Positions 11,435 to 22,354 of a stretch of DNA of 64,000 nt are shown in pieces. Each line of letters opens with the position of its first letter. The stretch's first letter is position 1. The translations under genes were made by a program, and so were the position numbers. Source of the stretch: Panax quinquefolius. Taxonomy: Eukaryota > Streptophyta > Magnoliopsida > Apiales > Araliaceae. The stretch is from NCBI GenBank assembly GCA_020205615.1, contig JAINUW010000545.1, positions 1 to 64,000 of the forward strand, given 5' to 3'. The notes under the pieces were generated by a model, which was not told where the DNA came from, did no database searches, and saw nothing but the letters and a program-made list of their open reading frames with translations.

Positions 11435-11685
11435 CTCCCTCCCCCGTCCCATAAAAGATGTCATAACTCGTAAGTACACATTTCACACAATTTAAGAAAA
11501 ACGAAAGTTGAGGAGAGAAGATAAATAAGTTCCCATTTTATCCACTATGGACGCCCATGTAAATACATTAAAGAATCTTCCTTTTTCCCAAAAATAGTTG
11601 TCCCTACTTAAATAATTTTGAGGATAAAATAGACTTTTGATAGCACTATTATGTACTTTAAGACATCTTTTGTGAGACATTTTAT

Positions 11686-11716
<31 letters not shown>

Positions 11717-11755
11717 GAGTGTGTAATTCAACCATCTTCTATGGAACGAAGGTAG
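11435..11755. mobile_element. Stowaway-like MITE (Tc1/mariner type)
   Basis: A 321-bp element begins CTCCCTCCCCCGTCCCATAA, close to the Stowaway consensus start, and ends ...TATGGAACGAAGGTAG, its imperfect inverse. It is flanked by TA (11433-11434 and 11756-11757), the Stowaway target duplication. The subterminal CATAAAAGATGTC at about 11449 is mirrored by GACATCTTTTGTG at about 11664, extending the inverted-repeat structure. It encodes nothing; it would need a mariner transposase in trans. Confidence 0.85.
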
Positions 11756-11757
11756 TA

Positions 11758-12118
11758 TATATATTCATGATATACAAACACGGCATAGTGTGCTGAATTA
11801 CTGATCTATCTAGTATACACATGTCACTTACCGAGTCTATCGACCAGAGAATTTGGACTATAATAGTGTTAGAAATGTTCTCGTTTTTGACAATATCTTG
11901 TAGCCATCCATTACAGTTGGGACATCATTTCAGGTGTCATTTCTCCCATACTGCATTTTGTTTGGAAGCCATAATTTTAATGATGATGCCTTATTGTTAG
12001 TAGTTACCAGTATTTTTCTAATGAGATTCATGATAACTGATCTGTTTGATCAATTTGTACGTGTTTCCGATGAAACCAACCTCTTGCAAGATGTTAAGTA
12101 AGTTGCGTATACTATGTT
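11758..12118. other. Sequence upstream of the S3a pseudogene, no exon found
   Basis: I looked here for the missing N-terminal ~60 codons of ribosomal protein S3a (a lysine-rich start and a DWYDIKAP block) and did not find them. It may be former intron or unrelated flank. Confidence 0.4.
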
Positions 12119-12260
12119 ACTCAGATTGCTTCTGAAGGGCTCAAACATAGTCTTCGAGGTTAGTCTTGCAGATCTTCAGAAAGACGAGGATCAGGCTTAC
12201 AGGAAGATCCGCCTGAGAGCAGAGGATGTTCAAGGGAAGAATGTACTCACAAACTTCTGG

Positions 12261-12337
12261 GTGAGTGCTCCTCTGTAAATATTTTTGTGTAAATAAATAA
12301 ATTTAAATTGGCACTTAATTACCTTTAACATTTTCAG
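12261..12337 (+). other. Intron 1 of the S3a copy
   Basis: 77 bp, starts GTGAGT and ends TTTTCAG, between ...NFW and GMDF codons. The consensus splice sites are preserved. Confidence 0.85.
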
Positions 12338-12523
12338 GGAATGGATTTTACAACAGACAAATTAAGGTCTCTGGTTCGAAAGTGGCAGACATTGATTGAG
12401 GCTCATGTGGATGTGAAGACAACAGACAGCTACACCCTAAGGATGTTCTGCATTGGATTCACCAAGAAACGTGCAAACCAGCAAAAACGCACCTGTTATG
12501 CCCAGTCCAGCCAGATTCGCCAG

Positions 12524-12626
12524 GTTTGATTATATTAATCCATCTTGTGTTTGCTTTTGTAGTTTTGACCGTGTATGAGTAGCATATGCATAATGCAAAG
12601 AAGTTTTGTGCATATGTTTATGCTAG
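12524..12626 (+). other. Intron 2 of the S3a copy
   Basis: 103 bp, starts GTTTGA and ends TGCTAG, between SQIRQ and IRRKM codons. Confidence 0.85.
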
Positions 12627-12827
12627 ATTCGTCGCAAGATGGTAGAAATTATGAGGAACCAAGCAAGTTCTTGTGATCTGAAGGAGTTGGTAGCGAAGTT
12701 TATTCCCGAGTCCATTGGCAGAGAGATTGAGAAGGCAACATCCAGCATCTTCCCACTCCAAAATGTCTTCATTCGTAAAGTCAAGATCCTGAAAGCTCCA
12801 AAATTTGAGATTGGCAAGTTAATGGAC

Positions 12828-12918
12828 GTATGTTTCTCATGCAAGTTAAAATACTTCCAATATCAATGAGTGGTCCGGTGAAAACGTGTCCTGATTAATT
12901 TGTTTTTTGATTTTGTAG
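12828..12918 (+). other. Intron 3 of the S3a copy
   Basis: 91 bp, starts GTATGT and ends TTGTAG, between LMD and VHGDY codons. Confidence 0.85.
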
Positions 12919-13014
12919 GTTCATGGAGACTACTCGGAAGATGTTGGTGTGAAGCTTGAGAGGCCAGCTGATGAAACAATGGTGGAGGGAGATAGTGAAG
13001 TTGTTGGAGCGTAG

Positions 13015-13229
13015 AAGAGAGTTTTTTGTTCGTGTTGGTTATAGCTGTATAATGGAATTTCATTTTATTTCAGCTGGATAAAGTTTTACTGTTTAGATAT
13101 GAGACTAGCTAGCATATGCTTTTGGAATCTGTTTTCATGCACTAGAAAGTAGATTAATTTGATTTTTTGCATTTTATATAACTATGCATTCTCTATCCTT
13201 TCATTGGAGTATTATTTATTTGGAAATAG
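13015..13229 (+). other. Presumed 3' UTR and flank of the S3a copy
   Basis: AT-rich, T-rich sequence after the TAG stop with no other feature seen. No clear AATAAA signal is present. Confidence 0.4.
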
Positions 13230-13869
13230 TTGCAATTGTTGTGTGCTTGTTTAGGTGGAATATTGAAACTCCTGATGGTAACGTCTAGATTTTCTGTGGT
13301 CAATCTAATAAGAGTGACTAAATTTTATACTAATTTTGTAAAAACTAGTTCAACCAGTAGAGCTTCTACTTCGTCTATTTCACCCTCTATATTTGAGACT
13401 GTTAGGATTGGTTCATCTTCTCCTTCAAAACTTAGGTTTTCAATTAATGTAATTGAATGTGTTAATAACATTGAACTTGAATTTGTAATTAATGGAAATG
13501 TTATTAATGATGAATTCATGCATGAGAAAATTAAAATTTTAGAAATTGGTATTTTGATTATTATTCTGATACAGATTTGCAAAAGTTTAAAATAGAATTT
13601 TATGATCATTTAGAAAATAGTAAAATTATTATTCCTTTTATTGATTGGTTTCTAATTATTAAAAGTCTAAATGAATAAAATTCTAAATGAAAAGGAAATT
13701 TCTATGACTGAAATTTTTTATAAAACATGGAAACTCCAGATGGAAAGAAGATTACATCTATCCATCCTCCCACTGGAAGTCCTTTTTTATTTTAAAAACT
13801 CTTTTGGAACCACCTAATGCTTTTGTTGATCCCATCGCTGTTGATGGAAGGCTTGATCTTAATTGTTAG
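13230..13869 (+). pseudogene. Possible endogenous pararetrovirus-like polyprotein scrap
   Basis: Plus-strand frames, broken by stops near 13595, 13677 and 13793, contain a serine/threonine-rich stretch followed by an IEFYDHLENSKIIIPFIDWF-like segment and then a tryptophan-lysine patch ending in KKITSIHPPTGSPF. The order (short Y/F-rich helix, F-x-W-F, then a K-T-W...S-I-H-P-P block) recalls the N-terminal region of polyproteins from endogenous caulimovirus-like elements in plant genomes. I rely on remembered family style only. No movement-protein core, coat zinc finger, protease or RT is present, so identity stays tentative. It begins about 215 bp after the S3a stop. Confidence 0.33.
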
Positions 13870-14375
13870 ATTTTTTGCTATAAAAATCCTATTTATTTAT
13901 TTAATGTTTATTTATTTATATTAAATATTAATTTATTAATAAAATTGCATCATTTATCATTCATTAAATAATCATTTAGTTTGTTTATATATATATCTCC
14001 ATATTATATATGTTATGGTTTATGTGTATAAATAAATGTTATACACAAGATATAAATCATATGTAATATATAAATAAAGAAATAATGGTTTATAACCTAG
14101 GATAATTTGGAGATATTATTTTGTAGGTTATAATACTTTAATAGAAATAATTTATTTTAATCATGGAAGTTGGACTAATAATTTATTTATTAGTAAATGG
14201 TTTATTTAATTAATTCTTAGACTCAAGTGAAATTACAATTATTTCGTGGAATTAAGTATAATTAATATTTAGTTTTAATATTATTATTAGATAATAATAT
14301 CTAGAAAAGTATTGGAGTCAGAAGAGAAATACCTCAGGATCTCTTTACTAGCCTAATAACCAATTTTTTGAGGAG
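13870..14375. other. AT-rich spacer, no feature recognised
   Basis: Very AT-rich sequence rich in TTTATTTA and TATATAT motifs. No coding potential or element end was recognised. Confidence 0.45.
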
Positions 14376-14780
14376 TGTGACGACCCGAAAAATTTTACTT
14401 AGTTTAAAATTTGAGTATTATTGAATAAAATAAAATTTTATGGTTTTTGCCCTGTTGAGATATGTTAAAATGAGAATTTTTGACGTGGAACGGAAATCTG
14501 TGATAAAATTTACGAGTTTTAGGATCGTATTGGAAAATAAAATTTTTCTGAGAGAAAAAAATCGAAAAATTATTGTTCTTCCGGTAACGTAAAAACGTTT
14601 ATTTTAATTATTCGAAGAATATGCCAAGGTTAATATAATGAGGAAAGATGAAATAAAATTTTAAGAACGAAAAATGAAAATTTTCAATTGCATAATGGAT
14701 CCCGAGAAGTGAATGAAAGATAAAACCGAAAGAATAATACAAGAATTAAGCTAAAATGACACCAATTATATGTGCCACAT

Positions 14781-15032
14781 GCCACCAATTATATGTCAGG
14801 GGGGGTTAATGTAATTAACCATGTCACAAATTATGTCATGAGGAGGTAAGTGTAATTAACCATGCCACCAATTACATGACATGGGGAGGCAAGTGTAATT
14901 AACCATGCCACCAATTATATGTCATATGGGGAGGTAAGTGTAATTAACCATGCCACCAATTATATGCCATGGGGGGAAAGTGTAATTAGCCAAGCCTCCA
15001 ATTATATGTCCAGGAGGCTAAGTGTGATTATC
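14781..15032. repeat. 43-bp minisatellite in the LTR U3
   Basis: About six imperfect tandem copies of a ~43-bp unit (GCCACCAATTATATGTCATG then GGGAGGTAAGTGTAATTAAC and CAT) lie just upstream of the TATA box. A partial copy precedes the array at 14761. Arrays of this kind near an LTR promoter may act as duplicated enhancers; that is inference. Confidence 0.85.
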
Positions 15033-15078
15033 CAACAAAAGTTAGGGAAAAGACTAAAATACCCTCACTCTTAAACTC

Positions 15079-15087
15079 CTATAAATA
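15079..15087 (+). promoter_or_regulatory. TATA box of the gypsy LTR
   Basis: CTATAAATA about 50 bp after the U3 minisatellite and about 700 bp into the LTR. It is well placed for the LTR promoter. Confidence 0.65.
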
Positions 15088-15538
15088 ACAAGCTTCCCTT
15101 CTCATTTTTCCTCACCAATTCACAAGTTTCTAACGAGCAACATTAGATTATATACGAGAGGAAGTGAGAGCTCGGGTTTTGTACGAGAAAAGGCAACGAA
15201 ACGCTACTGAAGTCGTTAGTAAACTTAGAAAACGAAGATTCCAAAGAGGTAAGAATGAAAATTCAATTCTTTTAATTATTTAAAGTTTTGTAGTATAGAA
15301 AGGATGAATTAGTGGTTATAAATCACTGTTAAGTTATAAAAGATGAGAAACAATGGTTAAAAACGAAGAACGCATGAAAACGTGAAGTTAAGCCATTTGA
15401 TTTATTGTTTGTAACTTAGATAATGAAATTTGAAGGGATGATATTGTGTTCAATTAAAATATATGATTGTTCCAAGTGGAACAGATTAAAAATAACCTAT
15501 ATGGCGAAATTTTAAGTAAACTACCCTAATATTGAAAA

Positions 15539-15790
15539 AGGCAAAAATGCAAAAGTTGAATCACTAATTTTTTGAAGTATTAGTACCATTTAACTTTGGT
15601 CAAACGCAAATTGAGCCATTTTCTATTAAAAATTTAGACTTTGAATTTCATGTCTGCATACGTGCGATTGACGCTTTCATTACGTAGTACACGTGATGAG
15701 ATCTGGCGTGGGCATTTTTGAAATTTATCCCAAAAAAATGTCGATGTATAGATTCAAACTTGAAACCACCAGTTTGAAACTTTGGTCCAA
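15539..15790 (+). repeat. Left terminal inverted repeat of the Mutator-like element
   Basis: Starts AGGCAAAAATGCAAAAGTTG and continues through GGTCAAACGCAAATTGAGCC and TTTGAAACTTTGGTCC, each found in inverted order in the right repeat. Similarity is moderate, with an indel block, so the element is not young. Confidence 0.82.
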
Positions 15791-15894
15791 TAACCATCCG
15801 AGCACCACATGCCTACCTGTTATTATTTCGCAAGGATTAATCTTTATAATTAAAAAATTCATTTCCTCCAAATTAAAAGATAAAACAGATTCCC

Positions 15895-16235
15895 AAAATA
15901 GATCTGCTTAACTTGACCCATTCTCATTTTCGTCTCCCTCTCTTATCTAAAGCTGAGAAATTTAAATACCCACAAGTGAGGGTTCGGTAAATTGAGGCAA
16001 AAAGTTAGGGTTCCATTAATAGTCGTCTCTCTCACTCATTCTCATCTTTCGCGTACAGTGGCCTTTCATTTCAGAAATTTGTGAGTAATAAAAAGGGGAA
16101 ACCAACCTAAAGAAAGTAGCAACCAAAAGGTTAGGAACGGTTTAATATCCACTGAAGTCAGTGGGATTTCATCACCAAGGAGCGGCAGAGTATTGACTAG
16201 CTGCAGGAAGCCCGTATAAAATTGATTAAGGTATG
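15895..16235 (+). pseudogene. Unrecognised gene start carried in the Mutator-like element
   Basis: Sequence from about 15915 looks like a plant gene leader: CTCCCTCTC, then GTTAGGGTTCC (telo-box-like) and CT-rich tracts. A frame from about 16092 reads NGLISTEVSGISSPRSGRVL then TSCRKPV before a stop, with no clear ATG and a likely frameshift. AAG|GTATG at about 16231 resembles a splice donor. I do not recognise the protein. The basic SPRSGRVL patch is the only notable feature. Probably a captured, decayed 5' gene portion. Confidence 0.35.
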
Positions 16236-17045
16236 ACATTTTTCTCATGGCATTTTTTAGTAGTTAGTACTGTGATTTGAAATGGCATGCTGAGGTAATG
16301 GAATGAGTCCTACGATTCTAATATGCGACTTTAAGTTAGATATATTATTGGACAACACGTATGGCATCAGTTGAATCTTAAAGTAATTACTCCACTCTAG
16401 GGTGTTCTGAATGGTCAAAGATGTTATCAGCAGCCTAATGTTGGCATATTGTCAGCATGATTTTTCCTCCAATGCTAGAAAATGACGTAAGTCTAAAAAT
16501 AAAACTGAAGTTAGTAGTTGGCTATAAAAAAAAAGAAAAAGAAAAAAAATTCACACTGGAGATACTAATTACTTAAAATAATATCCTTTGATGGAGACAT
16601 AAGTATGATTATATGAAAATTATTTTTCTAAATTATAAAGGGAAAACAGAAGTAGTAGTGGGCTATAAAAAAAAAAGCATCTTAATCTGATAGTGGAGAT
16701 ATTATCTAGTGGAAATAGTTGATTAAGTTACCTAGATTGTTTGGGTATTCAGGTCAAGTCTTTTTTAAAATGATATGTTTCATCCAGAACTTCTTCGGTA
16801 GTATTCCTTGGCTGTTGTGGGGTCCATTTTAATTCTGTCACTAAGTGGATATGTATACGAATACGCCAAAAAAAATAATCTATGAGTTATGCAAGCTCTA
16901 TTTACATGTATATATTAACTTAGTATCTTGTTCCCTCTGCTCTGATTAGTCCTTGTATTCTGATTCCCTATGCTAAATAAGCCGCAATTGATATTTAAAT
17001 GGTTCCTTATGCTTAAATGGTCAAGGTCTTTATTTAAGGCGCAAT

Positions 17046-17198
17046 TGATATTTACCAATGTAAGTTGATACATGAAGGCTTTTATTATTTTTTGAGTACC
17101 CATCCTTTTAATATTTAAACTTGATATTTACCAATGTAAATCGATACATGAAGGCTTTTATTATTTTCTTGAGTACCTATCCTTTTAATATTTAAACT
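17046..17198. repeat. Tandem duplication of about 75 bp
   Basis: Two adjacent near-identical copies containing GATATTTACCAATGTAA, ACATGAAGGCTTTTATTATT and ATCCTTTTAATATTTAAACT. They lie inside the presumed intron of the Mutator-like cargo. Confidence 0.85.
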
Positions 17199-17254
17199 TG
17201 TACCACATAATTTCTTGTTGAAACATCTTAGCAAAACTCCAAAAAAATTCATTG

Positions 17255-17582
17255 GCAGGTGGATGGCGGTACTTAAGTATAGCAAGCCAGAATTGTCAAC
17301 AAAGCCACTTCTGCTGTGTGGAGTTTCATCTGGATCAACGTTCAACAATTGGCCGAAATTGTTCAAGAGTAATGGTGAGTCACACTTTGTTCAACCAGTT
17401 GTGGAGGAGGATAGTAGGGAATTTTTTTATAGTTAGCAGTTTGATGAATTTCTTTGCATTGAGCCAGATGTACAAGATAGTAAGGAAACAATTGTAGTAT
17501 GTAATCATGGTGAATCAGTTGGAATCCAACCAGTTGTGGATGATAGTAGAGAAACAAATACTCACGGTAGAACTATGTCTTA
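17255..17582 (+). pseudogene. Unrecognised exon-like frame in the Mutator-like element
   Basis: A splice-acceptor-like TTGGCAG|GTGG precedes a frame of about 109 codons: KYSKPELSTKPLLLCGVSSG, STFNNWPKLFKSNGES, then two related acidic repeats, HFVQPVVEEDSRE and GIQPVVDDSRET, ending TAA at 17582. One in-frame TAG interrupts it at 17434-17436, with coding sense continuing afterwards (QFDEFLCIEPDVQDSKETI). I do not recognise the family. It could be the terminal exon of the gene whose start lies near 16235, about 1 kb upstream. Confidence 0.4.
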
Positions 17583-18035
17583 ATTTGTGGAGACTATTTT
17601 CGATCTGATGACTTAGTTACAAATGTTTATGGTACTTCCCCATGTTGGACAAAAATGTTCCATTTGCTAATTATTTTTGTTTCTTAAAAAAGTTCCATTT
17701 GTTGATGGAGTAGGGACTAGGGAGTAGTATTTGGGGATGATTAAATATTTTACTTGTTTGCCTTTTTGATTTTGATTTAATTATTTTGCAGTAACCCAAT
17801 TTCAAAATGAGTAATAATTTGGAAAAAAATTATCTTTTTAAAGGGAAAATAGAAATTACTGTATCATATATGAAACTATTCACATGTCAGACTTCAGAGA
17901 TTTCATAAAATGAATTTATGAGAATTAAATTCATATGCCTGAGCTGTGAAGTATTTTAAATCCATGAGAATTACATTATCTATGAAGTATTTTAATTTTT
18001 TTTGGGGGAAATAAAATGTTTTGATATAAAAATTA

Positions 18036-18350
18036 AGGAGACCAAAGTTTCAAACGTGAGGTTGCGAGTTTGAATCTGTGCTAATACAATTTTTGGGAAA
18101 AAATTCAAAAAAAGCCACCTCAACAATATGATCACATGTAAAATTACAATATAAAATATCACGTCAGATTTGTCACGTGTGCCACGTAGGCGCCGCATGT
18201 GACACGCCATCAGGTCAACGCACATGTGTCGCCTGGGGGTTTAAAGTCCAAATTTTTGAATAGAAAGGGGCTCAGTTTGCGTTGACCAGAAGAAAGGGAA
18301 TCAATACCCAAAAATCACTAAAGTTCAGTGGTCAACTTTGCACTTTATCC
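18036..18350 (-). repeat. Right terminal inverted repeat of the Mutator-like element
   Basis: The reverse complement begins GGATAAAGTGCAAAGTTGAC, then GGTCAACGCAAACTGAGCCC, and ends with TTTGAAACTTTGGTCTCC, pairing with the left repeat. It holds extra CG-rich sequence (18165-18230) that the left copy lacks. Confidence 0.82.
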
Positions 18351-19359
18351 ATATTGAAAATATAGTATGAACGAATTACTAATGATAATTAATAATGTGT
18401 AATAATGAATATGTTATGGGGGAAACATAGACATGACTAAAATAGAGTCGTGGGCTCAAGAACGGACTCATTCCGACTTCGGATGATGTAGTTATGAATT
18501 TTTGAAAATTTAAAACGTAAAGAACGTAAAGTTGAAAAACAGAGCTGCAAGAGATTTTTGAGCTAATTAAAAGCCTAGTTAGAATGTTCGAAAAATATTT
18601 CTATCCCGGGGAATTTAAAGTATGCCATAAAATATAGAAAATGACTCGAGAACGGATCAATTCCGAGTTAAAACGACTAAGTTATGATTTTGTAAAGTAG
18701 ATGCCAAGATCATGGTTTTAAACTCAAAGGTTTTAACTTTGGCGCGCCATGATGCCATTTATGCCTAAAAATGGGCGTGCATGAGGCATTCTTGGCCTTA
18801 GCATTCGCTAATTAAGCCAGTAGCGCTTGAGGAAAAACTAAGGGAATCGGTGCCGCAGCCCTAGCCCTATATTTTTGGTAATGAAAATATTTTTTTAAAG
18901 AAGAAAAGAAGGGGAAACTTATGAAGTAAAAATAAAGATAAATGTTAATTATTTATAACATTTTAATAAGAGTATTAGAACCTTAATTATATGTTTGAAA
19001 GTTAAATTGAAGAAATAAAACAACTTAAACGTAAAATACCGAAACAATGTAATTGTTCCGTATTTGCGTAGAATAAATATGTTTAACCTATGTGAATGAA
19101 TGACTTGAACATTTAAATTAATAAATGTTAAGTATGACGAAGAACGATAACGAATGGTAGATGGTAGGCGCGGAGCGCGATGCTTGCATAGCAACTTGGG
19201 CGCGGGGAGCGCTAAGATGGTAGAAAAACCATGGATAGCTGGCGTGGGGCGCGCTGGACTACGAATCCAGTTGCTAATCTTATTTCCTTAATTCTAAAGT
19301 TGGCTAGTGATAGGATTGAGAGTTACCTTATATAATAGGTTTTTATTTAGGACTATAAA

Positions 19360-22354
19360 TGTGACGTCCCAAAATCTGGGTATCTTTCAACCCAATAGAT
19401 GGTGCTACATGGTGCTACTGTTCACACATACATTCAATTAAAATATATCAATAGAGTGAATATGTCTACAATTTATTACATAATAATAAGTTCATCCCCA
19501 AGTTCTTTGTAACTATTACATATGTTCTTTGTCATAGTATTAAATCAATACAAAAGTAGTGCTATGCTATTACAAGGATAACTACTTATCCGTCTTGGCC
19601 TTTCATTTGTCCTTATCGGATCCTTCGATCCATTCTTTCTTAGCTGCAATCATATAGTTCAAGCAAGGGTGAGCATAACTAGCTCAAAAAGTAGAACAGT
19701 TATAATGGAACAACAGTCAAGAATAATATGATTATCTCTTCTATAACTAAATAAATAGTTATGAAGTATTGTGAATAAATCAAAAATAGCACTTATCTTT
19801 TCTTTAAAACGTTTAACGATGACAAAAAAAAGTTAAACTTTGAGTTTGGTAAAAAACCATAAGCATTTCATTCATTCTTTCTTTAAAAAGGACAACCCGA
19901 CACGAAGTTCGTAAGTCCGATATTTCTTACGGGCACGTCTAGGTGATTAGCCTATAGTACTATATATTGTACAACACTACTACATTAAATGTATCTACGT
20001 TTAAGTTTTGGCAAACTCACGTGCTAGTCGATTTACTATAAAAATAATTGTTTATTCATACTCAGTCTTACCTTTGAATCAGTACGAAAGAAATTGGCAC
20101 ATGATAGCAATATTAATAATATTTTGAAAGATTATAAAGAAATCAAAAAAATACTTTAAGTCTGGTCTAGCCGAAGAAAATGGCATCAACTCCTTCTTTA
20201 AATAAGTTCATGCATATCATACATGAATTATAAAGCTTGTCCAACATAAAGTATAGACAAGGGTTTAGAAAACTTTTCTCAAGCGTCTTTTAACGCAAAT
20301 TCACTTTTCCTTTGGGTCTTTATAGGTTCTATATGACATAATCACATAGCATACCATGTTAGGTCACATAACAATATGTTAGGTCACATAACAATCATTA
20401 CGTATTATTATTAACCTATCTTCTCCTTTTACTCAGTATAAACTATCCGAATTGTTAACTTAATAACATTCATTAGGTTATTTAACGTTCATTACGACTT
20501 TATAATATTTTATTGTTATAAGTTACCATATCTGTTCAATGTTTAAGTAATTACATTCTAAGAAATCTCAAACATTCATTTGATGCGAATACGGTTTGTT
20601 GTATTATTGAACACAGGACCACGTATTGCAAACCTACTTTGTGTTCACATTTTCGTAACCTTTTGTTAACTTTTAATTATTAAACTTAAGGTTTTAATCA
20701 TCATTTAAGATGTTACTTTAATTTTAATTAAGGTTATAATTTACCTTCAATCGACTTACTTCTTTTTATGTTTGTAAACTTTCTTTTCTGCCTTTTACTC
20801 TGGCCTGGTGCTGCAACGCCGTGCCCTTTGTTATGTGATGCACTACAGCGCATATTAGCAGTAGCTGGGATCTGGTGCTGGCGCTGTAGCGCCCCAATTC
20901 CCTCACTGGGCGGCGTCGTGGCGCCTCCCTTATCCCTTTGATTTTTTTCCATTTTCTCATGTCATTTTGACACCCTTTCTTCCCGAGCTCATAACTCGTT
21001 CGTTATACCTCTGAATGACTTTGTTCAAAAGACATTTCCTTACTTATTCTTCATATTACTATTTCCCCTAGACATAATTATTTTCTGAATCTGTTAATGA
21101 GGCTTCCACTTGATTAAATTTTCATTATTCGTTCATTAAACGTTCTTTAGCGTTCATTGCTCGTTCCTCCGTAATTCATTCATACGATGTACGAATTCAT
21201 CAGTTCTTGAGTCTATGACTCATAAATTTCACGATCTTCAATATGTTCATGAAACCCTAGCTTTCTAGGTTCGTTACTAACATTCCATTTTTGTTCAGAT
21301 ATCCTAGTTAACTATGATTTCAACGATGAACGCCTTTTCTTAGAAATTTCGTCATAACTTAGTTATACGAGATTTTTACTCTGTTCAAAATGGATTCATT
21401 CCATTATTCAAACATCTATCATCATAACCAAGCATATAACATCTAATCCAATACACGATGGTTTTAAACTTGTCCATCAACAACATACGCTAAGTTTTCA
21501 TGTTTTCTTCATTACGTTCTTAATCATTCGATTATGATTTCATTTGATACATGGTTATTAATGTTTTAGTCCACTAATATCCATCCTTATCACTCCGTAT
21601 GAGACATTCTCAACCAATAACCACTTCTCTATAAAAAAAATCAAATTACAGAGATGAAGATTACTGTTTAAGCTTCGTTACCTCTTGATGTTCTTGAGTT
21701 ATCTAGCTTCCCTGTTCTTCTTCCTTAGAAAATATCCGAAATTCTTTCTTTTCTCTCTCAAAGTGTATAAACTCAAGTTTTGGTGAATTGCTTAAGGAAT
21801 GCCAAATGAAGACTAAGCTTCCTATTTATAGAATTTCAAGAGTTTGGGGGTATGAAGGTCATTTGGACACCTTTCTGTCTTACAAGTTGATCACTTAAGT
21901 TAGGTCTTGCACAATCAACACCCTTAAGTTTCCAACCTTACAAAACCTACCCTCATCATCCACCACACAAATCCATCTCACCATTGATTTGAAAATGTGA
22001 GTCATCCTTGCATTAAATGCCATCTCCTTACTAACCTCCTTACTAAACCTCCTTAACCAAGCTTCCTCAAGAATCTTGGCCACCTATAGCTGGCCATGAC
22101 TCACCATGGGGGCCCTTATAGGTTGCCCCATGGGTTTTACCCACCCAGAGATCTAATGGTTCGACCCATGGGTTCAGTTCTTTGTTTGGGCTTAAGTTTA
22201 ATTCAATTTGGGCCTAACCTTGGGCTTCAATTATATTATCTTTGGGCCTTGACTATGTTTGTCATTGGGCCTCATTCATCTTGCCAATTAATTAGTTTGG
22301 GCTTGACAAAGTCTAAGTCCAACCTTTATTAGTCCATTAAGACTTATCGTATTC
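19360..22354 (-). mobile_element. Minus-strand Tekay-type LTR (truncated)
   Basis: Starts TGTGACGTCCCAAAATCTGG and continues with TGGTGCTAC, TTCACACATA and TTCAAGCAAGGGTGAGC blocks that match the LTRs at 45630 and 54632 in order but with greater divergence. A minus-strand TATA box lies in CTATTTATAG near 21825. Repeated TTTGGGC motifs at 22180-22300 correspond to those at 48250 and 57300. The inner ~600 bp of a full LTR is missing where an Athila-like LTR starts at 22355, and no gag-pol accompanies it. Confidence 0.68.

Larger units (their letters stand above)
12119..13014 (+). pseudogene. RPS3A: 40S ribosomal protein S3a (eS1), 5'-truncated copy with introns
   Basis: Four exon segments encode about 206 codons of the ~262-residue plant eS1 protein, a small-subunit ribosomal component: 12119-12260, 12338-12523, 12627-12827 and 12919-13014. 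Key blocks are [55 protein letters not shown] and the C-terminal HGDYSED...VGA then TAG. All three introns have GT...AG ends, so this is a duplicated genomic copy, not a retrocopy. Two defects are visible. No first exon for the N-terminal ~55-60 residues exists upstream. In the first exon segment the family HRVFEVSL is broken after codon CAT (12146-12148) by a 2-base deletion, shifting the frame. Everything downstream is well conserved, so inactivation looks recent, or the 3' part is spliced to something unseen. Confidence 0.9.
15539..18350. mobile_element. Mutator-like element with long TIRs and gene-like cargo (Pack-MULE candidate)
   Basis: A 2812-bp element is flanked on both sides by ATATTGAAAA (15529-15538 and 18351-18360), a 9-10 bp target duplication as expected for Mutator-like elements. 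Its termini are long inverted repeats of about 250 bp (left, 15539-15790) and 315 bp (right, 18036-18350). It encodes no transposase. Instead the middle holds gene-like sequence with promoter, leader, splice-like junctions and two exon-like stretches (see separate entries). It sits inside the LTR that starts at 14376. Non-autonomous, cargo-bearing and probably captured from a host gene, but the donor gene is not recognised. Confidence 0.8.
14376..19359 (+). mobile_element. Plus-strand gypsy LTR, interrupted by a Mutator-like element
   Basis: Begins TGTGACGACCCGAAAAATTT, the same TGTGACGNCCC edge used by the Tekay LTRs here. It contains a U3 minisatellite (14781-15032), a TATA box (CTATAAATA near 15079-15087) and leader-like sequence downstream. 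After the insertion at 15539-18350 the LTR continues (18361 onward) with repeated GAACGG...TTCCGA...AGTTATGA motifs typical of these LTRs and short GC-rich patches at 18735 and 19165. It is cut at 19360 by another LTR, so its own end, PBS and any gag-pol are missing. Confidence 0.62.

Noticed and set aside
13325..13609. 94-codon minus-strand ORF
   Set aside because: Shadow of the plus-strand virus-like frame; no features of its own.
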